Source: Herpetosiphon sp042688385 (GTDB lineage: Bacteria > Chloroflexota > Chloroflexia > Chloroflexales > Herpetosiphonaceae). From it: 64,000 nucleotides of DNA. The notes under the pieces were generated by a model. That model saw nothing but the letters and a program-made list of their open reading frames with translations. It was not told where the DNA came from and did not search any database. The stretch covers positions 62,001 through 126,000 of the forward strand of contig NZ_JBHUPY010000005.1 of NCBI RefSeq assembly GCF_042688385.1. The letters are read 5' to 3'. The stretch's first letter is position 1; each line of letters begins with the position of its first letter. Shown here in pieces: positions 34,443 through 43,647 of the stretch. The translations under genes were made by a program, and so were the position numbers.

Positions 34443-36968
34443 CTAACCCTTACGCAAACGATTGAGCCAACGCAAGAGGCGCATCACTTTACCATTTTCC
34501 ATGCCTTTGATATGCTGTTCGAGGTGGACGATGTGCTCGTTTTTCTCAGCCACCACCCGATCAAGCTCATCCATGCGATAGCGCATGCTAGTATGGCCCG
34601 CTTGTTTGCTTTGAGCCTTGACATTGCGCCGTTTGTCGGCGGCATACTGCGGCTGGCGGCAAAACGCAACCAACGGCGCACAGGCTTGCTCCCAAGTATA
34701 GGCTTGTTGCACATGGGCAAATTGCGCTTGGCGTTGCTCCCGATTCGAACGGGTATCCGCCGCGTGGGCCAAAGCCGCAACCCAGCCTTGCACATCCTCA
34801 ATTGCCACGACTTGGCCAAGTTGCTCGTGCTGCACCACGTCGGCCAAGCTATCGCCTGCAGAGACAATCATCGGCAAACTGGCCCAGAGATAATCGAGCA
34901 AGCGCGTGCGAAAGGCAAAGCGGGTTTCTGTATGGTTATGATGAGCGCTGACCCCCAGATCAGCTTCGAGCAAATAGTTGACCCGTTGCTCGTATTCAAC
35001 CCAAGTTTGGTTGAAAAAAACGGTTTTGGCGTATAAACCAAGCGCTTTGGCGAGATCAACGGCCTCAGTATAGCGCTGCATCACGCCAACGTCTTGGCTA
35101 TTTGGGTGCTGGCCGCCCATAAAGACCAATTTCAACTGCGGGTGGCTGTGCTGCAATTCGGCCATGGCCCGAATAATTGTCAAGGGATCAAGCCATTCCC
35201 AGATGCCGCCACCCCACAAGGCAATCACATCGTCGTGATGAATGCCCTCAATCACGCCGCGCATCACCGGCTGGGTTGCTTGCGGTGGCTCGCTTGGCAA
35301 GCCAAACGGCACCAGATCGATCAATTTGCGCAAGGTTGGGTCATTGCGATAATGTTCGGGAGTTAGGCGTTTGCTCACGGTCAACGCACCCAGCCACAAA
35401 TCGCGCTGGCGCTCGCTGGCACAGATAAAGAAATCGCCTAGCGCTAATTGCTCGCTGATGGCTTCAACGCTGGCATCATTGACCGCAATTGCCCGCTCAA
35501 GGCTCATGCCACGGCGTTCGGCCAACTCAAGCGCCTCGAAATGGAAGGGATCATAGAGATCAACCACCAAAATACGTTCTGCATTCAGCAATTGGGGATA
35601 TTTTTGCAAACTATAGCCTTGTACGATAATTACTTCTGCATTCAGCGCCAACTCGCCCAAACTTGCGCCATCGTTGCTGGGGAAGGCGATGGTTTGCACA
35701 TTGGGAATCGTCACATCAGCCCGATCGGGCGCGGCGAGCACAACTTTGCAATGCTGGCTCAGTTGTTTGGCAATTTGGACGCTGCGAATTGCTGGCCCGG
35801 CCAAGGCTGCTTGTAATGGATCGATGCTGACGATCAGCACATTGGTGGTTGGGTGAGGCATAAGTTCTCGCAATTTAAAACTTTCGACCATGGTTTGTTG
35901 TTGCATATGCAATTGAATATCAATATCGATCAAGCCAAATGGTTGTTCAAATAATTTAAAAAGTTCAGCATCGCTGCGTTGGCGCAATTGCTGAATGCGT
36001 TGGCGTTCAGCCCATAGCCCATCCCAGCCATCGAGCACATCGCCCAAAGCTGCGATATAACTCAACATAATCTTGGGAACGTGCATGGTGCTCGTTTGAT
36101 CGCCTTGGTTGCGCAGGCGCAAATCAAATTCTTTGCGATCAAAACCGCCAGCGCCATCAAGCAAACTACGCTGAATAATTAGCAACAGTGCTGCTGGCAA
36201 AATGCGCCACAATTGCTCGTCTGCATAATGTTTGATGATTGTGCGCAGTGCATTGCGTTCAAGCAAGCTGCGAATTTGATGCCCGCCCATGGTGTTGGCG
36301 GTGGCATGTTGGCGATGATAAACCACTGCTGCTGGCGTAAAACGTACTTGATAGCCGAGCAACCAAGCCCGCCAGCCAAAATCGACATCTTCGAAATAGG
36401 CAAAATAGCTTTCATCGAAGCCGCCAATTGCCAAAAATGTTGCCCGATCAGCCAGCATCGCCCCGCCACAGGCAAAAAGTTGCGGGCCAGCGTGGCCCAA
36501 AACGCTCGCGGCTGGCATGCGGGTAAAGGGTTGGTTGCCATGGCCAAAAATATTTAATGCTGCTTGGATAAAATCAATCTGCTGGCCTTCCCAATCGAGC
36601 ATTTTTGCGCCAATCGCAATCACTTTTTCAGCGCGATGGGCTTCGATTTCAGCAACTAAGCATTCGATCCAAGTGGGATCAGCTTTGGCATCGTTGTTGA
36701 TCAAAGCCACATATTGGGCTTGGCTTAAACGCACCGCTTGATTAACTGCTGGCGCAAAACCCAAATTCTCACGATTTTCGATGAGCTGGACGCTGGGGAA
36801 TTGTTGGCGAATTAAGTCGCAAGAGCCATCGTGCGAGGCATTATCGACCACAATAATCTCGAGTGCATTGCTTGGGTAGCGTTGGGCAAGCAAGGAGTTT
36901 AAACAAGCAACGAGGTGTTTTTTACCATTAAAATTGATCACGATAATTGAAACGCTTGGCCGATCCAT
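34443..36968 (-). CDS. Two-domain glycosyltransferase (GT2 N-terminal, GT4-like C-terminal)
   Basis: 841 residues. The N-terminal 300 are a family 2 (GT-A) enzyme: SVSIIVINFNGKKHL, DNASHDGS, the metal-binding region NNDAKADPTW and GGFDESYFAYFEDVDFGWRA. From about 390 a second GT-B domain follows with ILVVDLYDPFHFE, VIALWGGGIWEW and VFMGGQHPN. The C-terminus ends in a coiled coil (VVAEKNEHIVHLEQHIK). It probably adds two sugars in sequence to a polysaccharide or glycolipid. ATG at 36968 follows AAGGG; an upstream ATG at 37046 would run through the divergent promoter area. Confidence 0.9.
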   Translation of the reverse strand: MDRPSVSIIVINFNGKKHLVACLNSLLAQRYPSNALEIIVVDNASHDGSCDLIRQQFPSVQLIENRENLGFAPAVNQAVRLSQAQYVALINNDAKADPTWIECLVAEIEAHRAEKVIAIGAKMLDWEGQQIDFIQAALNIFGHGNQPFTRMPAASVLGHAGPQLFACGGAMLADRATFLAIGGFDESYFAYFEDVDFGWRAWLLGYQVRFTPAAVVYHRQHATANTMGGHQIRSLLERNALRTIIKHYADEQLWRILPAALLLIIQRSLLDGAGGFDRKEFDLRLRNQGDQTSTMHVPKIMLSYIAALGDVLDGWDGLWAERQRIQQLRQRSDAELFKLFEQPFGLIDIDIQLHMQQQTMVESFKLRELMPHPTTNVLIVSIDPLQAALAGPAIRSVQIAKQLSQHCKVVLAAPDRADVTIPNVQTIAFPSNDGASLGELALNAEVIIVQGYSLQKYPQLLNAERILVVDLYDPFHFEALELAERRGMSLERAIAVNDASVEAISEQLALGDFFICASERQRDLWLGALTVSKRLTPEHYRNDPTLRKLIDLVPFGLPSEPPQATQPVMRGVIEGIHHDDVIALWGGGIWEWLDPLTIIRAMAELQHSHPQLKLVFMGGQHPNSQDVGVMQRYTEAVDLAKALGLYAKTVFFNQTWVEYEQRVNYLLEADLGVSAHHNHTETRFAFRTRLLDYLWASLPMIVSAGDSLADVVQHEQLGQVVAIEDVQGWVAALAHAADTRSNREQRQAQFAHVQQAYTWEQACAPLVAFCRQPQYAADKRRNVKAQSKQAGHTSMRYRMDELDRVVAEKNEHIVHLEQHIKGMENGKVMRLLRWLNRLRKG

Positions 36969-37071
36969 GCACAACCCTTCGGAATTAAAGGCCACAATCA
37001 GCCAGCATCGTACCACAAAACGCCAATCTGCATACAATAGCTGCAAGATTATTTTATGCGACGGAGCGTTT

Positions 37072-37740
37072 ATGCCACGACCTGTTTTTATCGACCTCTA
37101 CTTTACCTTGATCGAGCCAGACCCTGCCTACAACTGGGCAACCTTGGCGGCTCCAATCTTGGGTATCGAAGATCACGCTTTTCATACTGCCGCTGGCCGC
37201 TCGTATCAAGCGCGCATGGTCGGCACCTATCGCCAGGCCGAGGAGATTGTAGACCAAACTCTGAGCTATTTGGGCATTACGGTTACGCCTGAGGTGCATG
37301 CGACCCTCACCAAACAGCGCTTGGAGTTTTTCAGCACGTTGCGGGTCTATCCCGACACCATTCCGACCCTGCAAGCCTTGCGCGATCGCGGCCACCAAAT
37401 TGCCTTGGTCACCAATTGTTCGGCTGAAACGATTCCGATGATGGAGCCGCTGGGCTTGCTCAATTTATTTGATGCAATTGCCTACTCGTGCGATGTGCGT
37501 TCGGCCAAACCTGAGCCTGGCATTTACCAACACGCGATCGATGCGCTTGGGGTTGATCCGCGCGAGGTGGTGTATGTTGGCGATGGCGATACCCAAGAAC
37601 ATGCTGGCGCAGCAAAATTTGGCATGACCACGGTGCTGTTGCAGCGGCCTGGGGCCAAAGTGCGGGCGGTGCAAACCGATTATGTGATTAGCTCGCTGAC
37701 TGAATTATTGGATTTAGCGCCACTGAGCCAAGGAGCCTAA
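37072..37740 (+). CDS. HAD-superfamily hydrolase
   Basis: 222 residues. Motif I is FIDLYFTL with the nucleophile Asp; the position of the second acidic residue is Tyr, as in 2-haloacid dehalogenase relatives. Motif II is VTNCS, motif III the Lys in SAKPEPGIYQ, and motif IV VYVGDGDTQEHAGA. It probably acts on a phosphorylated metabolite. Its stop overlaps the next ATG (TAATG), so it is coupled to thiamine pyrophosphokinase; a thiamine phosphate substrate is conceivable but unproven. GGAG lies 5 bases before the ATG. Confidence 0.88.
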   Translation: MPRPVFIDLYFTLIEPDPAYNWATLAAPILGIEDHAFHTAAGRSYQARMVGTYRQAEEIVDQTLSYLGITVTPEVHATLTKQRLEFFSTLRVYPDTIPTLQALRDRGHQIALVTNCSAETIPMMEPLGLLNLFDAIAYSCDVRSAKPEPGIYQHAIDALGVDPREVVYVGDGDTQEHAGAAKFGMTTVLLQRPGAKVRAVQTDYVISSLTELLDLAPLSQGA

Positions 37741-38393
37741 TGCTAGCCGTTATTCTGGCCGATGCGCCGCAAGCAGATATTCGTTCAGCATTGCCCTTGT
37801 TGAGCAGCACCGATTTGTTGATTGCTGCTGATGGCGGGGCGCGTCATGCGCTTAATCACGGGGTTACGCCACATGTGATTATTGGCGATTTGGATTCGAT
37901 TCAGCCTGCCATGTTGGAGATTATGCAAGCCCGCAAGGTCGAAATTTTGCGCTTTCCTGCCGCCAAAAACGAGACCGATCTCGAATTGGCCTTGTTGTTG
38001 GCAGTAGAACGGGGCGCAGATCAAATTCGCATTTTGGCGGCGCTTGGTGGCCGCCCTGATATGCACATGGCCAATCAATTGTTGCTGACCCATCCATCCT
38101 TGATTGGGCGTGATGTGGCGTTGCTTGATGGCGCTTGGGAAGTGCGTTTGATTCGCCAGCACTTGGAATTTCAAGGCAAAGCTGGCTTGCGGGTTTCATT
38201 ATTGCCGTTGGGCGATGTTGGGGGCGTGCGCACTGAGGGCTTGCGCTATCCCTTGCGCGATGAAGACCTGCCAATTGGCCCTGCGCGTGGCGTAAGCAAC
38301 GAATTTGCCGCGCCGAACGCGCAGGTGAGCATTCGCTCGGGGCTGTTGTTGGCGATGATCGAGCGCGAATTGCAAGCGGGCTATTTGGCATAG
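37740..38393 (+). CDS. Thiamine pyrophosphokinase
   Basis: 217 residues. Conserved elements are LLIAADGGARHAL, VIIGDLDSI, KNETDLELAL and LAALGGRPDMHMANQ, covering the ATP and magnesium site, followed by the smaller thiamine-binding beta domain. It converts thiamine to thiamine diphosphate with ATP. AGGAG precedes the start, which overlaps the HAD gene stop. Confidence 0.93.
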   Translation: MLAVILADAPQADIRSALPLLSSTDLLIAADGGARHALNHGVTPHVIIGDLDSIQPAMLEIMQARKVEILRFPAAKNETDLELALLLAVERGADQIRILAALGGRPDMHMANQLLLTHPSLIGRDVALLDGAWEVRLIRQHLEFQGKAGLRVSLLPLGDVGGVRTEGLRYPLRDEDLPIGPARGVSNEFAAPNAQVSIRSGLLLAMIERELQAGYLA

Positions 38394-38529
38394 TCAGATT
38401 GCTCGTCCTTGTTTGGCACTAGGAGTATAGCACGCCATGCAAGCCCTGCGGATCGGGCGCGGGCAAGATGTATTTGGGGTGGCGCTAGCCTAAACTTGGC
38501 CCATATTTGAACCTTGATAAGGAGCGGAT

Positions 38530-39768
38530 ATGCGGCTATTACTTTCCTCAATTGGATCACGCGGCGATGTTCAGCCACTGCTAGCGCTGGCACTCGAATT
38601 ACGCAGCCTTGGACATACGCCCGTGATCTGTGTTGCACCCAATTTTCAACCATTTGTTGATTCATTCGGCCTTGAATTTGTGCCAATTGGACCTGATTTA
38701 GAAGCCTGGACGCGGATGGCTCCTGCTCAATCAAGCGCAGCGAAGCCAACGCCTGAGCAATTGCAGCAACTGGCCAGCCACACCGTAGCTGAGCAATTTC
38801 GGGTTATGTCCGAGGCCGCTCATGGCTGTGATCTGATGCTAGTTGGTGGCATGCTCCAAACCGCTGGACGCTCAATTGCTGAGCTGTTGCGCATTCCCTA
38901 TGTGTATACGGCCTATTGCCCAGCGAGCCTACCATCGTCGGATTATCCTCCGGCAACAATGGGCATGCGTCATCAACAAGTTGCCTCAGCGGAAGCAAAT
39001 CTGCAACTTTGGCTGGCTGATGCCCACATGTTTGATCAGATGTTTAGGTCGGCGATCAACCAACAACGTGCTTTGCTTGGGCTACCTGCAATCACAAATG
39101 TTGCCCGTTACATTACCACCGACCATCCGTGGCTTGCCGCTGACAAGGTTTTAGGTCCAGCGGGCAAGACGAATGATCTGAGCGTGTGGCAAACCGGAGG
39201 GTGGCTGGTGCAAGATTCGAATCAATTGCCAGTTGAGCTTGAGCGTTTTCTGGCTACTGGTGAGCCACCGCTGTGCTTTGGTTTTGGCAGTATGCGCACT
39301 GATTCAGCAACTGGCCACAGCCTAATTCAAGCAGCACGCATGGTTGGGCGAAGGATTATTTTGCTGCGTGGTTGGGGGAATTTTGCGCCAATTGATGAAG
39401 CAGATGTGCTGAGTGTGGGCGAAGTTAATCACAGCCAATTGTTTCCACGAGTAGCTCTGATTGGCCATCATGGCGGAGCAGGAACAACCATGGCCGCAGC
39501 TTTAGCAGGCAAACCCCAAGTGCTTGTACCGCATGTCTATGATCAATTCTATTGGTCGCATCGTATGCAAACGTTAGGTGTGGGGGTAGAGATTCCTAGT
39601 GTGGCAGAGCTGACACTTGATCGAGTTATTGACTCCTTAGAAGCGGCGCTTGCGCCTGATGTTGTCTCGCGTGCTGCTGCCTTAGCGCCAACACTTACCT
39701 TGAATGGTGCTGAGTTGGCTGCTCAACGCCTTGACCAATTGCTGCAAGCAAGCAAGGATACCGCTTAG
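38530..39768 (+). CDS. UDP-glycosyltransferase-type GT1 enzyme
   Basis: 412 residues. The N-terminus LLLSSIGSRGDVQPLLALA and FVPIGPDLEAW match sterol glucosyltransferase and macrolide or glycopeptide GT1 enzymes. The donor site shows FGFGSM and ALIGHHGGAGTTMAAALAGKPQVLVPHVYDQ, the usual His and Gly-rich loop. It glycosylates a lipid or small molecule. It stands alone with AAGGAG upstream. Confidence 0.92.
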   Translation: MRLLLSSIGSRGDVQPLLALALELRSLGHTPVICVAPNFQPFVDSFGLEFVPIGPDLEAWTRMAPAQSSAAKPTPEQLQQLASHTVAEQFRVMSEAAHGCDLMLVGGMLQTAGRSIAELLRIPYVYTAYCPASLPSSDYPPATMGMRHQQVASAEANLQLWLADAHMFDQMFRSAINQQRALLGLPAITNVARYITTDHPWLAADKVLGPAGKTNDLSVWQTGGWLVQDSNQLPVELERFLATGEPPLCFGFGSMRTDSATGHSLIQAARMVGRRIILLRGWGNFAPIDEADVLSVGEVNHSQLFPRVALIGHHGGAGTTMAAALAGKPQVLVPHVYDQFYWSHRMQTLGVGVEIPSVAELTLDRVIDSLEAALAPDVVSRAAALAPTLTLNGAELAAQRLDQLLQASKDTA

Positions 39769-39772
39769 GCTT

Positions 39773-39811
39773 AAACAAAAAACAAGCAGAGCCGTTATGG
39801 CTCCGCTTGTT
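39773..39811 (-). terminator. Terminator of the S9 peptidase gene
   Basis: A 13-base stem with one mismatch (39781-39793 with 39799-39811). Read on the minus strand it is followed by a T run (A-rich 39774-39782), and it lies just beyond the peptidase stop. It may also serve the convergent GT1 gene. Confidence 0.7.
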
Positions 39812-39824
39812 GCATTCAACCAAA

Positions 39825-42197
39825 TTACTGAGCAGCAATCCAGTTTTTGCTGAGTTGGAAGCTTGGGGCAACCGTGGTGGTTTCTTCAAACACGATCACA
39901 TTCGTGGTTTCAGGTACCGTCATGGTTGCTGCATCGGCAACGACTGGCTCGCCAGCAACGCTTGGGTCGCCGCTCAAATATTGGCGGAACCACAAGATTT
40001 GCTCTTGAGCAGCACGGAATTGATTGGCTGGGTCGCTCAGGCCGTGGCCTTCGAGTTCATAGGTTACCAACTTGACGCGATGCTTTTGAATTTCGATTTG
40101 ATCATGGAAATCGACTGCATACTTGACTGGCAAGAAGTCGTATTCGCCATGGAACAACATGGTTGGGGTGCGCACGCGATCAGCGCGACTCAATGGCGAG
40201 TCTGCGTTGTATTCTGCGGGCTTATCCATTGGCGTGCCACCTTCGAGGTAGGCAATTAATGGCCCCAAGCCAAAGTGGAATTCATTGGCAGTGTTCAACA
40301 AGGTACATTGTGGGTTGGCAGCAGCGTAGCGAGTTGGGTGGCGGGTGATACTTTGGGCGCTGAAATAGCCGCCGTATGAACAACCGGTAACCCCAATTTT
40401 GCTTTGTGAAGTCCAACCACGTGCGATTGCTTGGCCAACAATTTCGGCACCTTCGTCGATGTCGATTTTGCCAAAGTTGTCGTTATCAGCCAAGGCGTTC
40501 AAGAATTCTGGCCCAAAGCCCAAGCGGCCTGGAAGTGGCACATACAACACAGCGATGCCAAAGTTTGGCAACAAGTTGTAAGGGTTTTCCGTGTTGGCTG
40601 CAAAGAATTGGGTCATGGTAGCGCGTGGGCCACCTTCTTGCCAGAACACAATTGGCACATTTTTTGGTGGGAACTCAGCGCCACCTGGTTGGATCAAGAA
40701 GCCGTTGCGTTGTGCGCCACTGCTGACGGTAAACGAAACGCTATCAACCCGTACATTGCTGATCTTTTCCAGCTCGCCGTTGCCCCAGGTCAAGCGGCTC
40801 AAGGCTTGGCCGTTCCAGTTCATACGATAAATATCGGCTGGCTGGCTGAACGACATATAGCTGAAGATCAATTGTTGGGTCAGGTTAGTGCTGATCGCGC
40901 CGAAGTAGGTGCCATCCATGGTTGAGATCTTGCGGAACTCACCTGAACCTTGGTTGAAGTAGTACAAGGCTTGGTTGGTGCCAGTGACGGTGTTGAACAA
41001 GACTTCATCTGGTGACAGGAACTTGATTGCTGAAGCGTCAGGCGTTTGCAATTCTGGCGTGTACAATTCACGCAGTAAGCTACCATCAACGCTGCGGAAT
41101 TCATAGCTTGCCATATCTGGGAAGATATAGGTTGGGTTTGGGCGACCAGCGATTTGAGCTGGGCGTTCCAAGCGCACGATGTAGCGTTGGCCGTCGGTGC
41201 TCCATTCAATGTCGCGTACAACCCGACCATCGCCATCGACTGCCCGCCAAGCTTCAGGCTTGAAGTTGCCAGTCGTCAGATCGAAGGTGTCGAGCACATT
41301 TTGGGTGAAGAGTGGGTTATCCTTGGGTGACAGACCGCCAAGTGCATCTTGGGTCATAATATCAACCAAGCGTTTTTCGCCAAAGCCTTCGCCCAAGATC
41401 ACGCTATCGCGAATCAAGGCCAGCTTGCTACCATCTTTTGCCCAAGCATAATCGTAGAGCAAGGTGTGGTCGGGCACACTGTACAATGGGGTCAATGCGC
41501 CAGTGTTCAGGTCGTAGATTGCCAAATCAATGGTTTCTTCGCTCATCCGGCCACGGGAGTCGGTGTGGGCGTAGTAGGCAACCCGATCTTTTGGCTTGAC
41601 CCGTTCCATGGTTGTTTTTGGCGCTTCGACGCTGAACGGTAATTTGACCGAATCAGGTGCTTGGCGCATGGCTTCGAGTTCACTTTGATCGAAGGTCACA
41701 ACCAACAAGCTTGAGCCGTTTGGCGCAATTGACAATGGAATGTAAGGCAAATTAACGGGATACAGGCTAATTGCACCAGTGTTGCGGTCGATTGACAGCA
41801 TCATGCTGCCCGTGAATGGGTCAAACAAGACTTGACCAATATGGTCGTTGTCGAGCCAAACCATTTCAGTTGCAGAAAATGGAAAGAAATCGCTATCTTC
41901 TGGCAGTTGCAATGGTTGAACTGGCACGATTGAGCCATCAACAACATTCAACAACGCTGAGCCAGTATCGCTGTAGCGATAGTTGCCAATCAATACGGTG
42001 GTGTCATCAGGACTGATCGTGCTGCTAACGCCGGGGTAGGTGTTGTCTTGCAGTTGCGCAACTTTCAACAACTCCTCGTCGTCAAGCAAAAATTCTGGTT
42101 CTTCGGCGTAGGGGACATTGACAATTTCTGCTGCTGCAGGCATTGTTGTGAACAAAACTGCCAGCAAAGCCAGTATTAAGCCGATGCGTTTTCGCAT
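39825..42197 (-). CDS. Secreted S9-family prolyl oligopeptidase-like peptidase
   Basis: 790 residues. A signal peptide (IGLILALLAVLFTTMPAAAE) precedes a beta-propeller-like region (about 40-480) and a C-terminal alpha/beta hydrolase. The triad reads Ser607 in GCSYGGYFSA, Asp687 in EYDFLPV and His718 in LEGHGLSD, in the order of dipeptidyl peptidase IV and acylaminoacyl peptidase. It should cut short peptides outside the cell. No membrane anchor is seen beyond the signal peptide. Confidence 0.92.
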   Translation of the reverse strand: MRKRIGLILALLAVLFTTMPAAAEIVNVPYAEEPEFLLDDEELLKVAQLQDNTYPGVSSTISPDDTTVLIGNYRYSDTGSALLNVVDGSIVPVQPLQLPEDSDFFPFSATEMVWLDNDHIGQVLFDPFTGSMMLSIDRNTGAISLYPVNLPYIPLSIAPNGSSLLVVTFDQSELEAMRQAPDSVKLPFSVEAPKTTMERVKPKDRVAYYAHTDSRGRMSEETIDLAIYDLNTGALTPLYSVPDHTLLYDYAWAKDGSKLALIRDSVILGEGFGEKRLVDIMTQDALGGLSPKDNPLFTQNVLDTFDLTTGNFKPEAWRAVDGDGRVVRDIEWSTDGQRYIVRLERPAQIAGRPNPTYIFPDMASYEFRSVDGSLLRELYTPELQTPDASAIKFLSPDEVLFNTVTGTNQALYYFNQGSGEFRKISTMDGTYFGAISTNLTQQLIFSYMSFSQPADIYRMNWNGQALSRLTWGNGELEKISNVRVDSVSFTVSSGAQRNGFLIQPGGAEFPPKNVPIVFWQEGGPRATMTQFFAANTENPYNLLPNFGIAVLYVPLPGRLGFGPEFLNALADNDNFGKIDIDEGAEIVGQAIARGWTSQSKIGVTGCSYGGYFSAQSITRHPTRYAAANPQCTLLNTANEFHFGLGPLIAYLEGGTPMDKPAEYNADSPLSRADRVRTPTMLFHGEYDFLPVKYAVDFHDQIEIQKHRVKLVTYELEGHGLSDPANQFRAAQEQILWFRQYLSGDPSVAGEPVVADAATMTVPETTNVIVFEETTTVAPSFQLSKNWIAAQ

Positions 42198-42314
42198 AAC
42201 GCTAGGTTCCTCCTAGAGCAAAGCTCTTCCACACAAAACCCAACAACCGAACAAGTTCCAACTCAGGAGTCTACTGTAGCAGATTTGCTGCTAAAAAACG
42301 AGAGCAATTTTGCC

Positions 42315-42351
42315 AAAATGCTGGCGGATTATTTAACGCCGCCAGCATTTT
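42315..42351 (-). terminator. Terminator of the ABC exporter operon
   Basis: A perfect 13-base stem (42315-42327 with 42339-42351) ends in four T residues on the minus strand, 13 bases after the last permease stop. Confidence 0.8.
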
Positions 42352-42363
42352 GAATGTTGCAGC

Positions 42364-43647
42364 CTATTCTGGTTGACGTAAGGCTTGCCACATTGCGCCA
42401 AATGAGGCTTTGCTACCACGCAGCAAGGTGCTGGCGCGGAACATACGCGCTGTGACAAATTGCAAGCCAATCACGGTCACGATCATTAATCCAACCGACA
42501 GCCCAACTTGCCAGAGTGGCACGCTGGTCAACACGCTGCGAATCGTCAAGACGACCGGTGCGGTCAATGGGAACAGACTCAGACCTGTGGTCAAGCCACC
42601 ATTTGGTTGCTCGATAATCACGCTGATGAACATCAACGGGATAATAATTGGCAAGCCAACAATGACCGTCAGTTGCGAGCTTTCGCGCATCGTGTTGGCC
42701 ACTGCCCCAATGCCCGCCATCAGCGACGCATACATGGCATAGCCAAGCACAAAACTTATCAACGCCAGCAACCATGCGCCCAGCGAAATTTCGACATTGG
42801 CCATCATACTGCCCAAGGCTGCACCTTGACCCGTAATCAACGCACCCATTGCAATCCAGATTGCAACTTGAACCAAGCCCAAGAGGCCGAGGCCAAGAAT
42901 TTTGCCTTGCAACAAACTGCGAGGACGCAACGACGAAAGCATAACCTCGATGACCCGATTTTCTTTTTCTTCAATCAGCGATTGCAACAGCAAGTTGGCC
43001 GATGAGAAGATCGAAATATAGAGCAATAAGGCCAGGCCCATACCTAAGAGAAAGGCCGATTGCATGCGTTCGCCTTCGTTCGTCGCCTTGTTGATTGGCC
43101 CATCAGGCCCCTCAACTTTGAGCTGGGTGGTTGGCTGCTGGAGCAAAAAGGCATAACTGCTACCGTTATCGGGATACAAACTGGTGCTTAGCAATAATTC
43201 GACCAACGATGATTGGAGCGAATCGCCAAAAGGATTAACTTGGTTGCTATAGCGTTGCACCTTGCCAGTGGCCAAATAATCGCTTGGAATCACATACAAG
43301 GCGGGAATGTCGCTTTTTTCCATCGCTGCCAAGCCTTGCGCCACATCGGGGTATTGGATATACAGCGAAGCAGTTTGGGGATCGAAGCTGCTTGGAATGC
43401 CTTTAACTACGCCACTTTCGTCAACAAAGCCAATTTTAAGCTCGCCCGAAAGAATATCTTCGTTGATTTTGGCTGGGTCGCCCAAGCCTGGCACCGCAAA
43501 ACCACTACGATTATTGTTGTTGGATTGGCTAAAAAAGCCAACCACCGCAATTAGCAGCGGCATGCCGAAAACAGCGAGCCAAAAGGTTGGTTTACGAATG
43601 TGTTTAATAAATTCATTTTGGGCGACACTGAGCATTTTATTCGCCAT
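42364..43647 (-). CDS. ABC-2 type permease (NatB-like), second copy
   Basis: 427 residues from the ATG at 43647, ten bases after GGAGG. An N-terminal membrane helix is followed by a large outer domain (about 40-180) and a cluster of six helices starting near LLGMGLALLLYISIFSSANL; EEKENRVIEVMLSSLRP is the conserved ABC-2 loop. The overlap with the upstream permease gene is 11 bases. With that permease it likely forms a heterodimeric export channel. Confidence 0.9.
   Translation of the reverse strand: MANKMLSVAQNEFIKHIRKPTFWLAVFGMPLLIAVVGFFSQSNNNNRSGFAVPGLGDPAKINEDILSGELKIGFVDESGVVKGIPSSFDPQTASLYIQYPDVAQGLAAMEKSDIPALYVIPSDYLATGKVQRYSNQVNPFGDSLQSSLVELLLSTSLYPDNGSSYAFLLQQPTTQLKVEGPDGPINKATNEGERMQSAFLLGMGLALLLYISIFSSANLLLQSLIEEKENRVIEVMLSSLRPRSLLQGKILGLGLLGLVQVAIWIAMGALITGQGAALGSMMANVEISLGAWLLALISFVLGYAMYASLMAGIGAVANTMRESSQLTVIVGLPIIIPLMFISVIIEQPNGGLTTGLSLFPLTAPVVLTIRSVLTSVPLWQVGLSVGLMIVTVIGLQFVTARMFRASTLLRGSKASFGAMWQALRQPE

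Noticed and set aside
37072..37740. Inactive HAD enzyme because the second motif I Asp is Tyr
   Set aside because: Tyr at this place is normal in the 2-haloacid dehalogenase-like subgroup, and the other motifs are intact.
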